A DNA stretch of 64,000 bases from CALMEC01 sp964531025 (GCA_964531025.1 CAZHDY010000005.1:62001-126000); one strand, 5' to 3'. Shown: positions 49,133-60,372, counted from the first letter of the stretch. Notes: generated by a model not told the origin, from the letters alone. A program made the numbers and translations.

Positions 49133-50701
49133 TCAGGTCACGCTGGGCCGAGGCTCCTGCCGCGGGCCGGTCGTGTCGCCGGTGCGTGGATCGGCGATCG
49201 GCCGGGTGGATGATCCACCGTCCCTCGGTCGGCGTCGGGCCCGGCGTTCGACCCGCGCGAGGATCAGTGCGGGGATGAGCGCGACGATCGTGAAGGCCAC
49301 GACCCACCAGTGGGTCCACGCGTAGGCCTCGGCCATGCGCTCGCGCACCGGCTGCGGCAGCACGGTGCCTTCGGGAGGCGGCGAGGAGTGGTCGCCCCCC
49401 AGTCGCCCCGCCAGGATGACGGCGAGGATCGCGCTCCCGATCGATCCGCCGACGCGTTGGACCACGTTGAACTGCGACGTGGCGTCGGGGATCTCGGCGC
49501 GCTTGAGGGTCGCGTATGCGGCGGCGAAGGCCGGCATGATGGACGAGCTCACACCGACGCCTCGGAAGAAGAGCCCGACCATGATGAGCCACTGCGGGGT
49601 GGTCGCCGTCAGGAAAGCGAAGGGGATCGTCGAGACGGCCAGGATCGTCAGGCCGGTGACGGCGACGATGCCGCCCCCGATGCGATCCGCGATCCGACCG
49701 GCGATCGGCGCGGTGATGGCGGCGCCCAGCCCCATGGGGGCCAGGATCAGCCCCGTCGTGAGTGCGCTGTGCATACGTGGCCCCTGCTCGTAGAGGGGCA
49801 TGAGGATCATCCCGCCGAACAGCACGGCACCCAGGGCGAACGCGGTCACCGAGGCGGCCGCGAACGCGCCGTTCCGGAACAGGCGGACGTTGATCAGCGG
49901 CCGGGGACGCCGGAGCGCGTAGAGCACGTAGACCGTGGTCAGGAGGACCCCGGCGACGATCGGGACCCATGCCCGCGGGGTGGTGACCCGTCCCACGATC
50001 CCCGTCTCGGCCAGTCCGAAGGTGAGCAGCGGTATGCCGACGGCCATGAGGACGAGCCCGACGATGTCGAGCGGCCACGCGACGCGCTCGCGCGTCGCGT
50101 CGGTGGTGAGGAGCCGCATCGCGAGCATGACTCCGACGATCCCGACGGGGACATTGATGAAGAACACCCACTCCCATCCGGCGGTCTGGACGAGCAGGCC
50201 TCCCAGGACCGGGCCGACGACGGGGGCGATGAGCATCGGGATCGCGACCAGGCTCATCACGCGGCCCATGCGCTTCGGGCCCGCGGCCTGGGCGAGCATC
50301 GCCTGACCGACGGGCATCAATAGGCCGCCCCCGGCTCCCTGCAGGACGCGGAACGCGGTCAGTGACTCGAGGTTCCAGGCCAGCCCGCACAGGGCGCTCG
50401 CCGTCGTGAACAGGGCGAGCGAGAAGATGAACACCCGCTTCGGTCCCACCCGCGTGGCGACCCATCCGGACAGGGGGATGACGGCGGCCATGGCCAGCAT
50501 GTAGCCGGTCACGATCCACTGGATGTGCGCGAAGTCCGTGTGGAGGTCGAGCGTGAGCCGGTCGAGCGCCACGTTGACGATCGTGGTGTCAAGGATCGAC
50601 ATGAAGGCGCCGATCAGCACCACCATGGCGATGCGGATCACATCGGGGCCCAGCTTCTCGGTGGTCGGATCGGCCATGTCGTTCGGATCCGAAGTGCTCA
50701 C
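49133..50701 (-). CDS. MFS multidrug exporter, DHA2 (EmrB/QacA) family
   Basis: A 522-residue proton-driven exporter with 14 predicted membrane helices. Helix 1 carries the DHA2 mark FMSILDTTIVNVAL; the A-motif region reads GWVATRVGPKRVFIFSL; motif C is LIAPVVGPVLGGLLVQ; then FFINVPVGIVG. The C-terminus is Arg-rich and cytoplasmic. GTG 50701 lies 8 nt after TAGCGT; ATG 50677 is an alternative start. Divergent from the desaturase. Substrate not predictable, and no TetR-type regulator lies beside it. Confidence 0.92.
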   Translation of the reverse strand: MSTSDPNDMADPTTEKLGPDVIRIAMVVLIGAFMSILDTTIVNVALDRLTLDLHTDFAHIQWIVTGYMLAMAAVIPLSGWVATRVGPKRVFIFSLALFTTASALCGLAWNLESLTAFRVLQGAGGGLLMPVGQAMLAQAAGPKRMGRVMSLVAIPMLIAPVVGPVLGGLLVQTAGWEWVFFINVPVGIVGVMLAMRLLTTDATRERVAWPLDIVGLVLMAVGIPLLTFGLAETGIVGRVTTPRAWVPIVAGVLLTTVYVLYALRRPRPLINVRLFRNGAFAAASVTAFALGAVLFGGMILMPLYEQGPRMHSALTTGLILAPMGLGAAITAPIAGRIADRIGGGIVAVTGLTILAVSTIPFAFLTATTPQWLIMVGLFFRGVGVSSSIMPAFAAAYATLKRAEIPDATSQFNVVQRVGGSIGSAILAVILAGRLGGDHSSPPPEGTVLPQPVRERMAEAYAWTHWWVVAFTIVALIPALILARVERRARRRPRDGGSSTRPIADPRTGDTTGPRQEPRPSVT

Positions 50702-50709
50702 AACGACCG

Positions 50710-50715
50710 ACGCTA
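50710..50715 (-). promoter_or_regulatory. -10 element TAGCGT of a leaderless promoter for the MFS gene
   Basis: Minus-strand TAGCGT ends 8 nt before GTG 50701. Confidence 0.4.
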
Positions 50716-50964
50716 GCACCGATCGTCGCGACTCTGTCGCCGGTCGGCCCGACCGCATGTCTGGCTCGCCGCCGCGGTACGCCATCCGCCTGTTCGGGTC
50801 GATCGACCTTCCGTGGCGGGTCGTTCGGTCACTGCGCGCGAACGCACCCGACGAGGGCAGTCCACTCACCCAGGTAAGCTGCGCTCCGCGACTGGCATAT
50901 GCCTGCGCACCCACCGTGTTCTCAGCTCAGGCGGATCGTCGCTTCCGGAGGAGATGACACCCCC

Positions 50965-52062
50965 ATGCCAGTCCCCACCCAGCAGGTCGTCGCGGATGTC
51001 GATTCGGCCGCGGTCACCTTCCCCACGCACGTGCGTGCGTATGCCGAGCTGGCACATACGGTCCGCGAACGGGGACTACTGGTCCGAGCCCCCCGCTTCT
51101 ACCTGTTCGTCGGCATCGCCCAGGTCCTCGCCCTCGCCGGCATCGTCGCCGGTTTCATCCTCCTCGGCGACAGCTGGTTCCAGCTGCTGATCGCCGCCGC
51201 GCTCGGCGTCTTCTTCGCCCAGGTCGCCCTGGTCGCGCACGAGGCCGCCCACCGGCAGATCTTCACGAACATGCGGGCGAACACCGTGCTGGCCCGGATC
51301 ACGGGGAACGGGGTGTGCGGCGTCAGCTACTCCTGGTGGAACAAGAAGCACACGAGCCACCACAGCAATCCCAACGAGGTCGGCAAGGACCCCGACATCC
51401 AGTCGAACGTGGTGGCGTTCACGCCGGAGGACGCGGTCAGCTCGAAGGGATTCTTCCGGTTCATCATCAAGCGCCAGGGCTGGTTCCTCTTCCCGCTCCT
51501 GTGCCTGGAGGGCCTCAACCTCCATGCGCAGAGCGTTCTGCACGTCCTGTCGCCGCAGAGGAAGGTGGAACACCGTGGAACCGAGATCGCCCTCCTCGTG
51601 CTGCGGTTCGCGGTTCTGATCGTCCCGGTCTTTCTCATGCTCCCCCTCGGCATGGCATTCGCGTTCCTCGCCGTCGAGGTCGCGGTGTTCGGCCTCTACA
51701 TGGGCGGGGTCTTCGCGCCCAACCACAAGGGGATGGTGATCTTCGAGGAGGACACCCCGATCGACTTCTTCTCCCGGCAGGTCCGATCGTCGCGCAACAT
51801 CCGTGGCGGGAAGTTGATGACGGCGTTCATGGGCGGGCTCAACTACCAGATCGAGCACCACCTGTTCCCCGGCATGCCACGTCCGAACCTGGCCCGTGTC
51901 CGTCCGCTCGTGCAGGAGCACTGTCGTCGGTTCGACGTGCCCTACACCGAGGTGGGACTCATGCGGTCGTACGCGATCACCGTCGCCTACCTGAACCGGG
52001 TGGGACTGTCGGCGCGCGACCCGTGGGAGTGCCCGCTGACCGCCCAGCGCTTCCGGGGCTGA
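50965..52062 (+). CDS. Membrane fatty-acid desaturase
   Basis: A di-iron membrane desaturase introducing a double bond into acyl lipids. 365 residues with four or more hydrophobic helices and the three histidine boxes: HEAAHRQ, HTSHHSNPNEVGKDPD and QIEHHLFPG. The last, with Gln before I-E-H-H, is the front-end/acyl-lipid type. VFAPNHKGM is a further conserved segment. ATG 50965 follows GGAGGAG by about 12 nt. A stand-alone gene without a fused cytochrome b5 domain, so it needs a separate ferredoxin partner not seen here. Confidence 0.93.
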   Translation: MPVPTQQVVADVDSAAVTFPTHVRAYAELAHTVRERGLLVRAPRFYLFVGIAQVLALAGIVAGFILLGDSWFQLLIAAALGVFFAQVALVAHEAAHRQIFTNMRANTVLARITGNGVCGVSYSWWNKKHTSHHSNPNEVGKDPDIQSNVVAFTPEDAVSSKGFFRFIIKRQGWFLFPLLCLEGLNLHAQSVLHVLSPQRKVEHRGTEIALLVLRFAVLIVPVFLMLPLGMAFAFLAVEVAVFGLYMGGVFAPNHKGMVIFEEDTPIDFFSRQVRSSRNIRGGKLMTAFMGGLNYQIEHHLFPGMPRPNLARVRPLVQEHCRRFDVPYTEVGLMRSYAITVAYLNRVGLSARDPWECPLTAQRFRG

Positions 52063-52132
52063 CGCCGGCGAGGCGATTGGGCGGGGCGTCGAGGGAGAAG
52101 GGCTCCGGTCAGATGTATGCCTGCCAAAGGGG

Positions 52133-52158
52133 GGGGTGGTGCCAGCACCATCCACCCC
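52133..52158. terminator. Hairpin between the desaturase and the prepilin-like gene
   Basis: GGGGTGGTGC / GCACCATCCACCCC pairs with one mismatch around CA; located between convergent genes. Confidence 0.45.
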
Positions 52159-52182
52159 GTTGGAATCGGATGCCCGGTGGCG

Positions 52183-52656
52183 TCACCAGGTCGGGCTGAG
52201 ACAGTCCTTCGCCGCGTCGCCCTTTGCGCAGGTTTTCGACACGCTGGCCGTCTCACTGCGGGTGAATGCGTAGCTGCGACCTGAGCCGCTCCGTGTTGTC
52301 AGCGTGTATCCCCCAGGCGGGGTCCCCACCTGTACGTGTACCTGGGACTCGACCGCCGATGCGTCAGGGGCTGCCGTGGTCCATGTGATCGCTGGCTCGA
52401 GGGACGCGAGGGTGGTCGGGTTGGCGCCGTTGAAGCTCCGGGCTACGGAGTAGTGGACCTCCAGCGCCATCGCCCCGCTTCGAAGTAGGGAGCGGGCATT
52501 GGCATCCTGCGCGTCGTCTTTCAGTGAATCCGCGGCGGTTTCGCGCATCACGTCATGGCGCGCGTTGCGGGCGGAATGCTGAAGATAGACGAGGACCACG
52601 ACGACAACGACGAGTGCTCCGATCTCCACGGCCGTGAACTTTGCCTGTCGTGCCAC
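52183..52656 (-). CDS. Prepilin-like secreted protein
   Basis: A 157-residue protein. A short basic leader (MARQAK) is followed by FTAVEIGALVVVVVVLVYLQ: a Phe, then Glu at +5 of a hydrophobic helix, as in type IV prepilins and pseudopilins cleaved before the Phe. A helix and a small beta domain follow, with two Cys near the C-terminus (SKTCAKGDAAKDCLSPTW) likely to form a disulfide loop as in pilins. GTG start with AGGAG 8 nt upstream. No prepilin peptidase or assembly ATPase is in the window, so it may belong to a remote system. Confidence 0.6.
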   Translation of the reverse strand: MARQAKFTAVEIGALVVVVVVLVYLQHSARNARHDVMRETAADSLKDDAQDANARSLLRSGAMALEVHYSVARSFNGANPTTLASLEPAITWTTAAPDASAVESQVHVQVGTPPGGYTLTTRSGSGRSYAFTRSETASVSKTCAKGDAAKDCLSPTW

Positions 52657-52780
52657 TGGGTCGTGCTCCTATCGGATGGTGGCGGTGTTGTCGAGAGGTG
52701 TGCGCTCCGAACGCCGCCGCGGTGATCCGCTTATCGGCAACGTGGCGAGGATCCCCAACGGCGCTTTCGTGAGGGTGAGC

Positions 52781-52908
52781 GGAAAGTCCTGTGTCAGACA
52801 CCGAGCTTTCCGGGACGGTGTACCGTGTAGCGAATAACCTGCAAATAGGCCTATTCGGTGGTTTTCGTTCGCCGCGTGGAAAGTTTTGTGTCAGACACGG
52901 GACTTTCC
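52781..52908 (+). repeat. Pair of 31-bp hairpin repeats with GTGTCAGACAC cores
   Basis: Two near-identical imperfect palindromes, 52781-52811 and 52878-52908, each GGAAAG-4nt-GTGTC-A-GACAC-4nt-CTTTCC. Between them lies CGAATAACCTGC...TATTCG, another inverted repeat. It occupies the spacer of two minus-strand genes. The plan (hairpin, ACCTGC core, hairpin) recalls the ~125-bp repeat family but the sequence differs. Confidence 0.75.
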
Positions 52909-52930
52909 CGGTGGCGTCGGCGCAGGTGAA

Positions 52931-53584
52931 TCAGGGCCAGACGTCGGTGTCCGGGCGCAGGTCCAGCGGGCCGCCGTTCACACAGTCGGACGTGCGGTAC
53001 TCGTCGGGCATGTCCGGGTAGACGGCCTCCCAGTAGAACTCGGCCAGCTGCTGCGCCTGCATGGGTGTCGCGCCCAGCTCCTGCGCCACCTCCGCCGCGT
53101 GCTGCATGCCGTAGCACTCGGTGATGGCCTCGTTCATCTCGCCGCTCAGGTGGACGGCCTCGTGGGCGATCACCTGGACGGCAACCGCGTTGGCCATGGT
53201 GATCCGCCGTTTGCCGCTCGCATACTCCTTCGCCCAGTTGCAGGCATCACGCTTGATATCGGTCTTGTCGGCCGGGGTCCCGTCGGCGTCGAACCACACC
53301 GATCCGAGTTCCTGGCTGATGTCCACCATGTTCCCGAGGAGCCCCTGACAGCGAACCGCGACATCGCGCTGTGCGACCTTCGACGCGGCCCTGCCGAACA
53401 ATGCCTCGGCGCTCTGGGCCCGGTACTCGGCCATACCCCCCGCCACCAGGAAGAACGCCAGGGCGGCCATCACGAACGGGTGGCGTTCGTCGCGTCGTAT
53501 TTGGAGGACGAGGAACGCTCCGAAGGCACCGGCGGCGAGCATGAGGAGAAGAAGACGCAGCGACAGGTGCATTGCCTCAGACAT
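52931..53584 (-). CDS. Membrane-anchored zincin-like protein of unknown function
   Basis: A 217-residue protein with two N-terminal hydrophobic segments (LLLLMLAAGAFGAFLVLQI; FVMAALAFFLVAGGMAEY) and an outside domain holding QVIAHEAVHLSGEMNEAITEC. HEAVH fits the HExxH zinc motif, and NEAITE eight or so residues on could offer the third ligand. Four Cys in the soluble part could form disulfides. GGGAGG lies before the ATG. It may be a metallopeptidase or an inactive relative; I do not recognise a named family. Confidence 0.6.
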   Translation of the reverse strand: MSEAMHLSLRLLLLMLAAGAFGAFLVLQIRRDERHPFVMAALAFFLVAGGMAEYRAQSAEALFGRAASKVAQRDVAVRCQGLLGNMVDISQELGSVWFDADGTPADKTDIKRDACNWAKEYASGKRRITMANAVAVQVIAHEAVHLSGEMNEAITECYGMQHAAEVAQELGATPMQAQQLAEFYWEAVYPDMPDEYRTSDCVNGGPLDLRPDTDVWP

Positions 53585-53651
53585 CGGCGAGGGAGCGGCC
53601 TCCCTGAAGCGATGACGGCTTGAGCGACAACACAGCGTTAACCGCGATCAA

Positions 53652-53675
53652 CTTGACATGAGTGCGCTCATATCA
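53652..53675 (+). promoter_or_regulatory. dnaK promoter with HAIR-like HspR operator
   Basis: TTGACA (53653-53658) is a consensus -35; a weak -10 lies ~17 bp on (53676-53681). The spacer carries ATGAG-TGCG-CTCAT (53658-53671), extended by TGA...TCA outside. CTTGACA-N7-GCTCATA partly matches the HAIR consensus CTTGAGT-N7-ACTCAAG bound by HspR, which is encoded in the same operon. Confidence 0.5.
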
Positions 53676-53743
53676 GATCATGCAGCAACAGGATTCGACG
53701 TTCAGGGTGGCTACGGCCACGACTCAGGAGGCGCAACAGGACA

Positions 53744-55644
<1,901 letters not shown>

Positions 55645-55648
<4 letters not shown>

Positions 55649-56274
55649 TGACCGGCGGACCACAGGAGCCGCGGGAGGACCTCACTCCCGACGCGGTGCC
55701 GCAGGACGTCGAGCGGGGGGCCGATGCGCCCCCCGCCGCCGCGGCTCAGGAGCCGGCGTCGGCCCCTGCACCGGAGGAGCCAGCACCGGCCGCCGAGCCG
55801 GTGGAGGTCGATCCGGTCGCACAGGTCACGGCCGAGCGCGATCAGTACCTGGAGGCGCTCCAGCGGTTGAAGGCCGAGTTCGACAACTACCGCAAGCGGG
55901 TGGATCGCGATCGCGAGGCCGTCCGCGTCGCCGGCGTGCAGGAGCTCGTCGTCGATCTGCTGCCCGTCATCGACAACCTGGAGCGTGCCCTGGAGGCCGC
56001 ACCCGGAGCCGAGGTCGCCCAGATCGTCGAGGGCGTCGCGATGGTGCGCGGGCAGCTCAGCGGGATCCTCACGGGCCGCGGCGTCGAGGCCATCGAGGCC
56101 GAGGGCAAGCCGTTCGACCCGGAGGTGCACGACGCGGTGACCCAGCACCCGAGTCACGAGCACGAGGAGGGTGCCGTCATGCACGTCCTCGAGCGGGGAT
56201 ATCGGATCGGTGACACGATCATCCGTCCGGCGAAGGTCGTGGTGGCCGCGAGGCCGCCGGGAGGGGATGGCTGA
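55645..56274 (+). CDS. grpE: Nucleotide exchange factor GrpE
   Basis: Releases ADP from DnaK. 209 residues: an unstructured acidic/Ala/Pro-rich N-terminus (residues 1-60), a long coiled-coil dimer helix with RDQYLEALQRLKAEFDNYRKR, and a C-terminal beta wing with VHDAVTQHPSHEHEEG and VLERGYRIGDTIIRPAKVVVA. The start overlaps the dnaK stop by 4 nt and dnaJ starts 2 nt after its stop. Confidence 0.96.
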
Positions 56275-56276
56275 CG

Positions 56277-57377
56277 ATGGATCGTGACCTCTACGAGGTC
56301 CTCGGCGTCACGAAGGATGCGTCCGCGGACGACATCAAGAAGGCGTACCGGAAGCTCGCCCGCAAGTACCACCCGGACCACAACGCCGGGGACGAGACGG
56401 CCGAGGAGCGCTTCAAGGAGATCTCGCACGCGCACGACGTGCTGTCGGATCCCGAGAAGCGCAAGCAGTACGACCTCGGTCCGATGTACGGTGCGGGTCC
56501 CCAGGGCGGCGGTCCCGGAGGCCCCGGGTTCGATATGGGCGACTTCGACCTGCGCGACATGTTCAGCGGGATGTTCGGAGGGCGCGGAGGCGGAGGCCAG
56601 GGTGAGGGCTTCGGGCGCACTGCGCCGAAGCCCTCACGGGGGGCCGATGTCGAGGTCGACGTGACGCTGTCGTTCGAGCAGGCGATGCACGGTGCCACGG
56701 TTCCCGTCGCCGTCGAGATCGACGAGGCCTGCGACGAGTGCCACGGCACCGGCGGCGCGCCGGGATCGAAATCGTCGCTGTGTCCCACGTGCCGTGGGCG
56801 CGGAGTGGTCGGCCGTGATCTCGGCGGCTTCGAGGTGATGACCCGTACCTGTCCCGAGTGCGACGGGGTGGGCACCGTCTCCGACGTCCCCTGCCCCAAG
56901 TGCAACGGGCGCGCCATCCGGCGCGTTCGGACGACGGTGCACGTCAAGATCCCGCCCGGGGTGAGGACCGGCACCAAGATCCGCAAGCGCGGCAAGGGCA
57001 ACGCCGTCCACGGCGGAACGCCCGGCGACCTCATCGTGGCCACCTACGTCACGCCCAGCAGGCGCTACACGCGTCAGGGTGACGATCTCGAGATCGACGT
57101 GCCGGTGACCTACGCCGAGGCGGCCCTCGGCACCAAGGTGGCCGTGCCGACGCTCACCGGGAAGGTTGCGATCACCGTGCCTGCCGGCAGCGTCGACGGC
57201 AAGGCACTCCGCGTCCGTGGCAAGGGCGCGCCGAAGGTCAAGGGCAGCGGTCACGGCGACCTCATCGCCAAGCTGCGGATCGTCGTGCCGAAGAACCTGA
57301 CCGACGAGCAGAGGGCGGCGCTCGAGGCATACGCGGCGCTCGACACGTCGGATCCGCGTGAAGGGTTCACGTCGTGA
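56277..57377 (+). CDS. dnaJ: Chaperone DnaJ
   Basis: J-domain co-chaperone that delivers clients to DnaK and stimulates its ATPase. 366 residues: J domain with the HPD motif (KYHPDHNAG), Gly/Phe-rich linker (GGPGGPGFDMGDFDLRDMF), a zinc domain with four CxxCxGxG-type repeats (CDECHGTG, CPTCRGRG, CPECDGVG, CPKCNGRA), and two client-binding beta domains. Stop overlaps the hspR GTG start. Confidence 0.97.
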   Translation: MDRDLYEVLGVTKDASADDIKKAYRKLARKYHPDHNAGDETAEERFKEISHAHDVLSDPEKRKQYDLGPMYGAGPQGGGPGGPGFDMGDFDLRDMFSGMFGGRGGGGQGEGFGRTAPKPSRGADVEVDVTLSFEQAMHGATVPVAVEIDEACDECHGTGGAPGSKSSLCPTCRGRGVVGRDLGGFEVMTRTCPECDGVGTVSDVPCPKCNGRAIRRVRTTVHVKIPPGVRTGTKIRKRGKGNAVHGGTPGDLIVATYVTPSRRYTRQGDDLEIDVPVTYAEAALGTKVAVPTLTGKVAITVPAGSVDGKALRVRGKGAPKVKGSGHGDLIAKLRIVVPKNLTDEQRAALEAYAALDTSDPREGFTS

Positions 57378-57775
57378 CGGACACCCGCTTCTTCATGATC
57401 GGTGTCGCTGCCGAGATGGCCGGGATGCACCCCCAGACACTCCGTATGTACGAGCGGAGAGGGCTCATCACGCCCACGCGTACGTCGGGCGGCACGCGTC
57501 TCTACAGCTACGCGGACGTCGTACGTCTCCGCCAGATCCAGGAGCTCTCCGAGCAGGGCTTCAACCTCATCGGCATCGACCGCATCCTCCGGCTGGAGCG
57601 CGAACTCGACGAGGCGCTCACGCGCCTTCGCGAGCTGGAGGCGCAGCTGCTTCGCACGGCGCGGGCGGTCCACGACGAGGTCATCCAATCCCGTTCCACC
57701 GACATCGTGCCCGCGCGACCCACGGGACTCCCCGCACCCATCGTTCACCCCGTCATTCGGAGGCGGAACCACTAA
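57374..57775 (+). CDS. hspR: MerR-family heat-shock repressor HspR
   Basis: Represses its own dnaK operon by binding HAIR inverted repeats, with DnaK as corepressor in characterised actinobacteria. 133 residues: HTH with IGVAAEMAGMHPQTLRMYERRG, wing RTSGGTRLYSYADVVRLRQI, then a coiled coil (DRILRLERELDEALTRLREL) for dimerisation and a charged tail. GTG overlaps the dnaJ stop (GTGA). The stop TAA overlaps the clpB ATG (TAATG). Confidence 0.95.
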   Translation: MTDTRFFMIGVAAEMAGMHPQTLRMYERRGLITPTRTSGGTRLYSYADVVRLRQIQELSEQGFNLIGIDRILRLERELDEALTRLRELEAQLLRTARAVHDEVIQSRSTDIVPARPTGLPAPIVHPVIRRRNH

Positions 57776-60360
57776 TGGCAGTCGAGCAGTACACCGTGAA
57801 AGCACAGGAGGCCCTGGCCCAGGCCCAGCGCACCGCTGAGGAGAAGGGCCAGCAGATCATCGAGGCGGCGCACCTGGCGCTCGCGCTTCTGGACGCACGC
57901 GAGGGCATCGTCGGTCCGCTTCTCGAGCGGGCCGGGGCCGATCTTCCCGGTCTTCGCGCAGCGGTCCAGGCCGAGGTCGACCGGCTGCCGGTGGTGCACG
58001 GCGCCAGCCAGCGGCACCTCGGGCAGGCGCTGCGGTCCGTCCTCGAGCACGCCGGACGCGAGGCGGAGCGTCTGGGTGACGAATACATCTCCACCGAGCA
58101 CCTGGTCCTCGGCCTGTTCGAGGTCGCCTCGCCGGTGGAGCAGGCGCTGCGGGCAGCCGGGGTGACCGGCGAGTCGCTTCTGGAGGCGCTGCAGGCGGTC
58201 CGCGGATCGCACCGCGTGACCGACCCCAATCCCGAGGGCAAGTTCCAGGCGCTCGAGCAGTACGGGCGCGATCTCACCGACGCGGCGCGCCGGGGCAAGC
58301 TCGACCCCGTCATCGGCCGTGACAACGAGGTCCGCCGCGTCATCCAGGTCCTCGCACGTCGTACCAAGAACAACCCGGTCCTCATCGGTGAGCCCGGCGT
58401 GGGGAAGACCGCCATCGTGGAGGGGCTCGCCCAGCGCATCGTGTCGGGTGACATCCCCGAGAGCCTTCGCGACAAGCGGGTCATCGCGCTCGACATCGGC
58501 TCGCTCATCGCAGGCTCCAAGTACCGCGGCGAGTTCGAGGACCGGCTGAAGGCGGTCCTCAAGGAGATCACCGACGCCGAGGGCGAGATCATCCTCTTCA
58601 TCGACGAGCTCCACACCATCGTCGGCGCCGGTGCCGCCGAGGGCGCCGTCGACGCGGCCAACCTGCTGAAGCCGATGCTCGCCCGTGGCGAGCTCCGGGC
58701 CGTCGGCGCCACGACGCTCGACGAGTACCGCAGCCACATCGAGAAGGACCCTGCGCTGGAGCGGCGCTTCCAGCCGGTCTATGTGGGCGAGCCGTCCGTG
58801 GAGGACACCATCGCCATCCTCCGTGGCCTCAAGGAGCGCTACGAGGTGCACCACGGTGTGCGCATCCAGGACGGCGCGCTCGTCGCGGCGGCCCGGCTGT
58901 CGGACCGCTACATCACCGGGCGTTTCCTTCCCGACAAGGCGATCGACCTCGTCGACGAGGCGGCCAGCCGTCTGCGCATCGAGATCGACTCGGTGCCGGA
59001 GGAGCTCGACCAGATCGAGCGGCGGATCATCCAGCTCGAGATCGAGGAGCAGGCGCTCAAGCCCGAGGTCGACCCCAACTCGGTGGCTCGGCGTGAGGCG
59101 GTGCAGGAGGAGCTCGCCGGCCTCCGTGAGGACGCCGACGCGATGCGCGCCCACTGGGATCAGGAGAAGGAGTTCATCTCACGGATCCAGCAGGCCAAGA
59201 CCGACCTCGAGCAGGCACGCGTCGAGCTGGAGCGTGCCGAGCGTGAGGCCGACCTGGAGGGTGGCGCACGCCTCAAGTTCGGCACCATCCCCGAGCTCGA
59301 GCGCTCGCTGGCCGAGGCCCAGGACGAGCTCGTCGCCAAGCAGAACGACCGCCAGATGCTGACGGAGGAGGTCACCGAGGGCGACGTGGCCGACGTCGTT
59401 GCCGGCTGGACCGGCGTGCCCGTGGCCCGTCTCATCGAGGGTGAGGTCGAGAAGCTGGTCCACATGGAGGACCGGCTGCACGACCGCGTCATCGGCCAGG
59501 ACGACGCCGTGGTCGCCGTGGCCAACGCCCTCCGCCGGTCACGCGCCGGCCTGTCCGATCCCAACCGGCCGATCGGGTCGTTCATCTTCCTGGGGCCCAC
59601 GGGCGTGGGGAAGACCGAGCTGGCACGGGCGCTCGCCGAGTTCATGTTCGACGACGAGCGCGCCATGGTCCGCATCGACATGAGCGAGTACATGGAGAAG
59701 CACGCGGTGTCGCGGCTCATCGGCGCCCCTCCGGGCTACGTGGGGTACGAGGAGGGCGGACAGCTCACTGAGGCCGTTCGTCGCCGCCCGTACTCCGTCG
59801 TGCTGCTCGACGAGATCGAGAAGGCGCACCCCGACGTCTTCAACATCCTGCTGCAGCTCCTGGACGACGGTCGGCTGACCGACGGTCAGGGGCGGATCGT
59901 CGACTTCACCAATACCGTCGTCATCATGACGTCGAACGTGGGCAGCAACTTCCTGGTCGACGGTATCGACGCCAACCTGGCCGAGGAACGGGTCATGGGT
60001 GCGTTGCGCGATCACTTCCGTCCCGAGTTCCTGAACCGCATCGACGATATCGTGCTGTTCACGAAGCTCGGCCGTGAGGACATCGACCGCATCGTCGATC
60101 TGCAGCTGGCGGGCCTGGACCGGCGTCTGCTGGCCGACCGGAACATCACCGTGACCCTCACGCCGCGGGCGAAGACCGCCCTGGCCGACGAGGGCTACGA
60201 CCCCGCCTATGGCGCCCGCCCTCTGAAGCGGGTCATCCAGAAGCGCGTCCAGGATCAGCTGGCCCTGCTTCTGCTGAAGGGCGAGTTCCAGGACGGCGAT
60301 CACATCGAGGTGGATGCCGACGACGAGGGTGTGCTGACGTTCGGGCGGGTGACGTCGTAG
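57775..60360 (+). CDS. clpB: ATP-dependent disaggregase ClpB
   Basis: Hexameric AAA+ unfoldase that resolves protein aggregates together with DnaK. 861 residues: N-domain with two Clp_N repeats, first AAA domain (GEPGVGKTAIVEGLA, VLFIDELHT-type IILFIDELHTIVGAGAAEG), a coiled-coil middle domain (LEIEEQALKPEVD through QAKTDLEQARVELERAE), second AAA domain (LGPTGVGKTELARALAEF, LLDEIEKAHPDVFN, VIMTSNVGS) and C-terminal domain. ATG 57775 overlaps the hspR stop with GGAGG upstream. The M-domain separates ClpB from ClpA/ClpC. Confidence 0.97.
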   Translation: MAVEQYTVKAQEALAQAQRTAEEKGQQIIEAAHLALALLDAREGIVGPLLERAGADLPGLRAAVQAEVDRLPVVHGASQRHLGQALRSVLEHAGREAERLGDEYISTEHLVLGLFEVASPVEQALRAAGVTGESLLEALQAVRGSHRVTDPNPEGKFQALEQYGRDLTDAARRGKLDPVIGRDNEVRRVIQVLARRTKNNPVLIGEPGVGKTAIVEGLAQRIVSGDIPESLRDKRVIALDIGSLIAGSKYRGEFEDRLKAVLKEITDAEGEIILFIDELHTIVGAGAAEGAVDAANLLKPMLARGELRAVGATTLDEYRSHIEKDPALERRFQPVYVGEPSVEDTIAILRGLKERYEVHHGVRIQDGALVAAARLSDRYITGRFLPDKAIDLVDEAASRLRIEIDSVPEELDQIERRIIQLEIEEQALKPEVDPNSVARREAVQEELAGLREDADAMRAHWDQEKEFISRIQQAKTDLEQARVELERAEREADLEGGARLKFGTIPELERSLAEAQDELVAKQNDRQMLTEEVTEGDVADVVAGWTGVPVARLIEGEVEKLVHMEDRLHDRVIGQDDAVVAVANALRRSRAGLSDPNRPIGSFIFLGPTGVGKTELARALAEFMFDDERAMVRIDMSEYMEKHAVSRLIGAPPGYVGYEEGGQLTEAVRRRPYSVVLLDEIEKAHPDVFNILLQLLDDGRLTDGQGRIVDFTNTVVIMTSNVGSNFLVDGIDANLAEERVMGALRDHFRPEFLNRIDDIVLFTKLGREDIDRIVDLQLAGLDRRLLADRNITVTLTPRAKTALADEGYDPAYGARPLKRVIQKRVQDQLALLLLKGEFQDGDHIEVDADDEGVLTFGRVTS

Positions 60361-60372
60361 CGATATGAGCGG

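Noticed and set aside
49074..50519. N-terminal extension of the alpha/beta-hydrolase reading frame to 1059 codons
   Set aside because: The added part overlaps the MFS gene on the same strand in another frame and is Arg/Pro-rich noise; GTG 49073 has a fitting -10 box.
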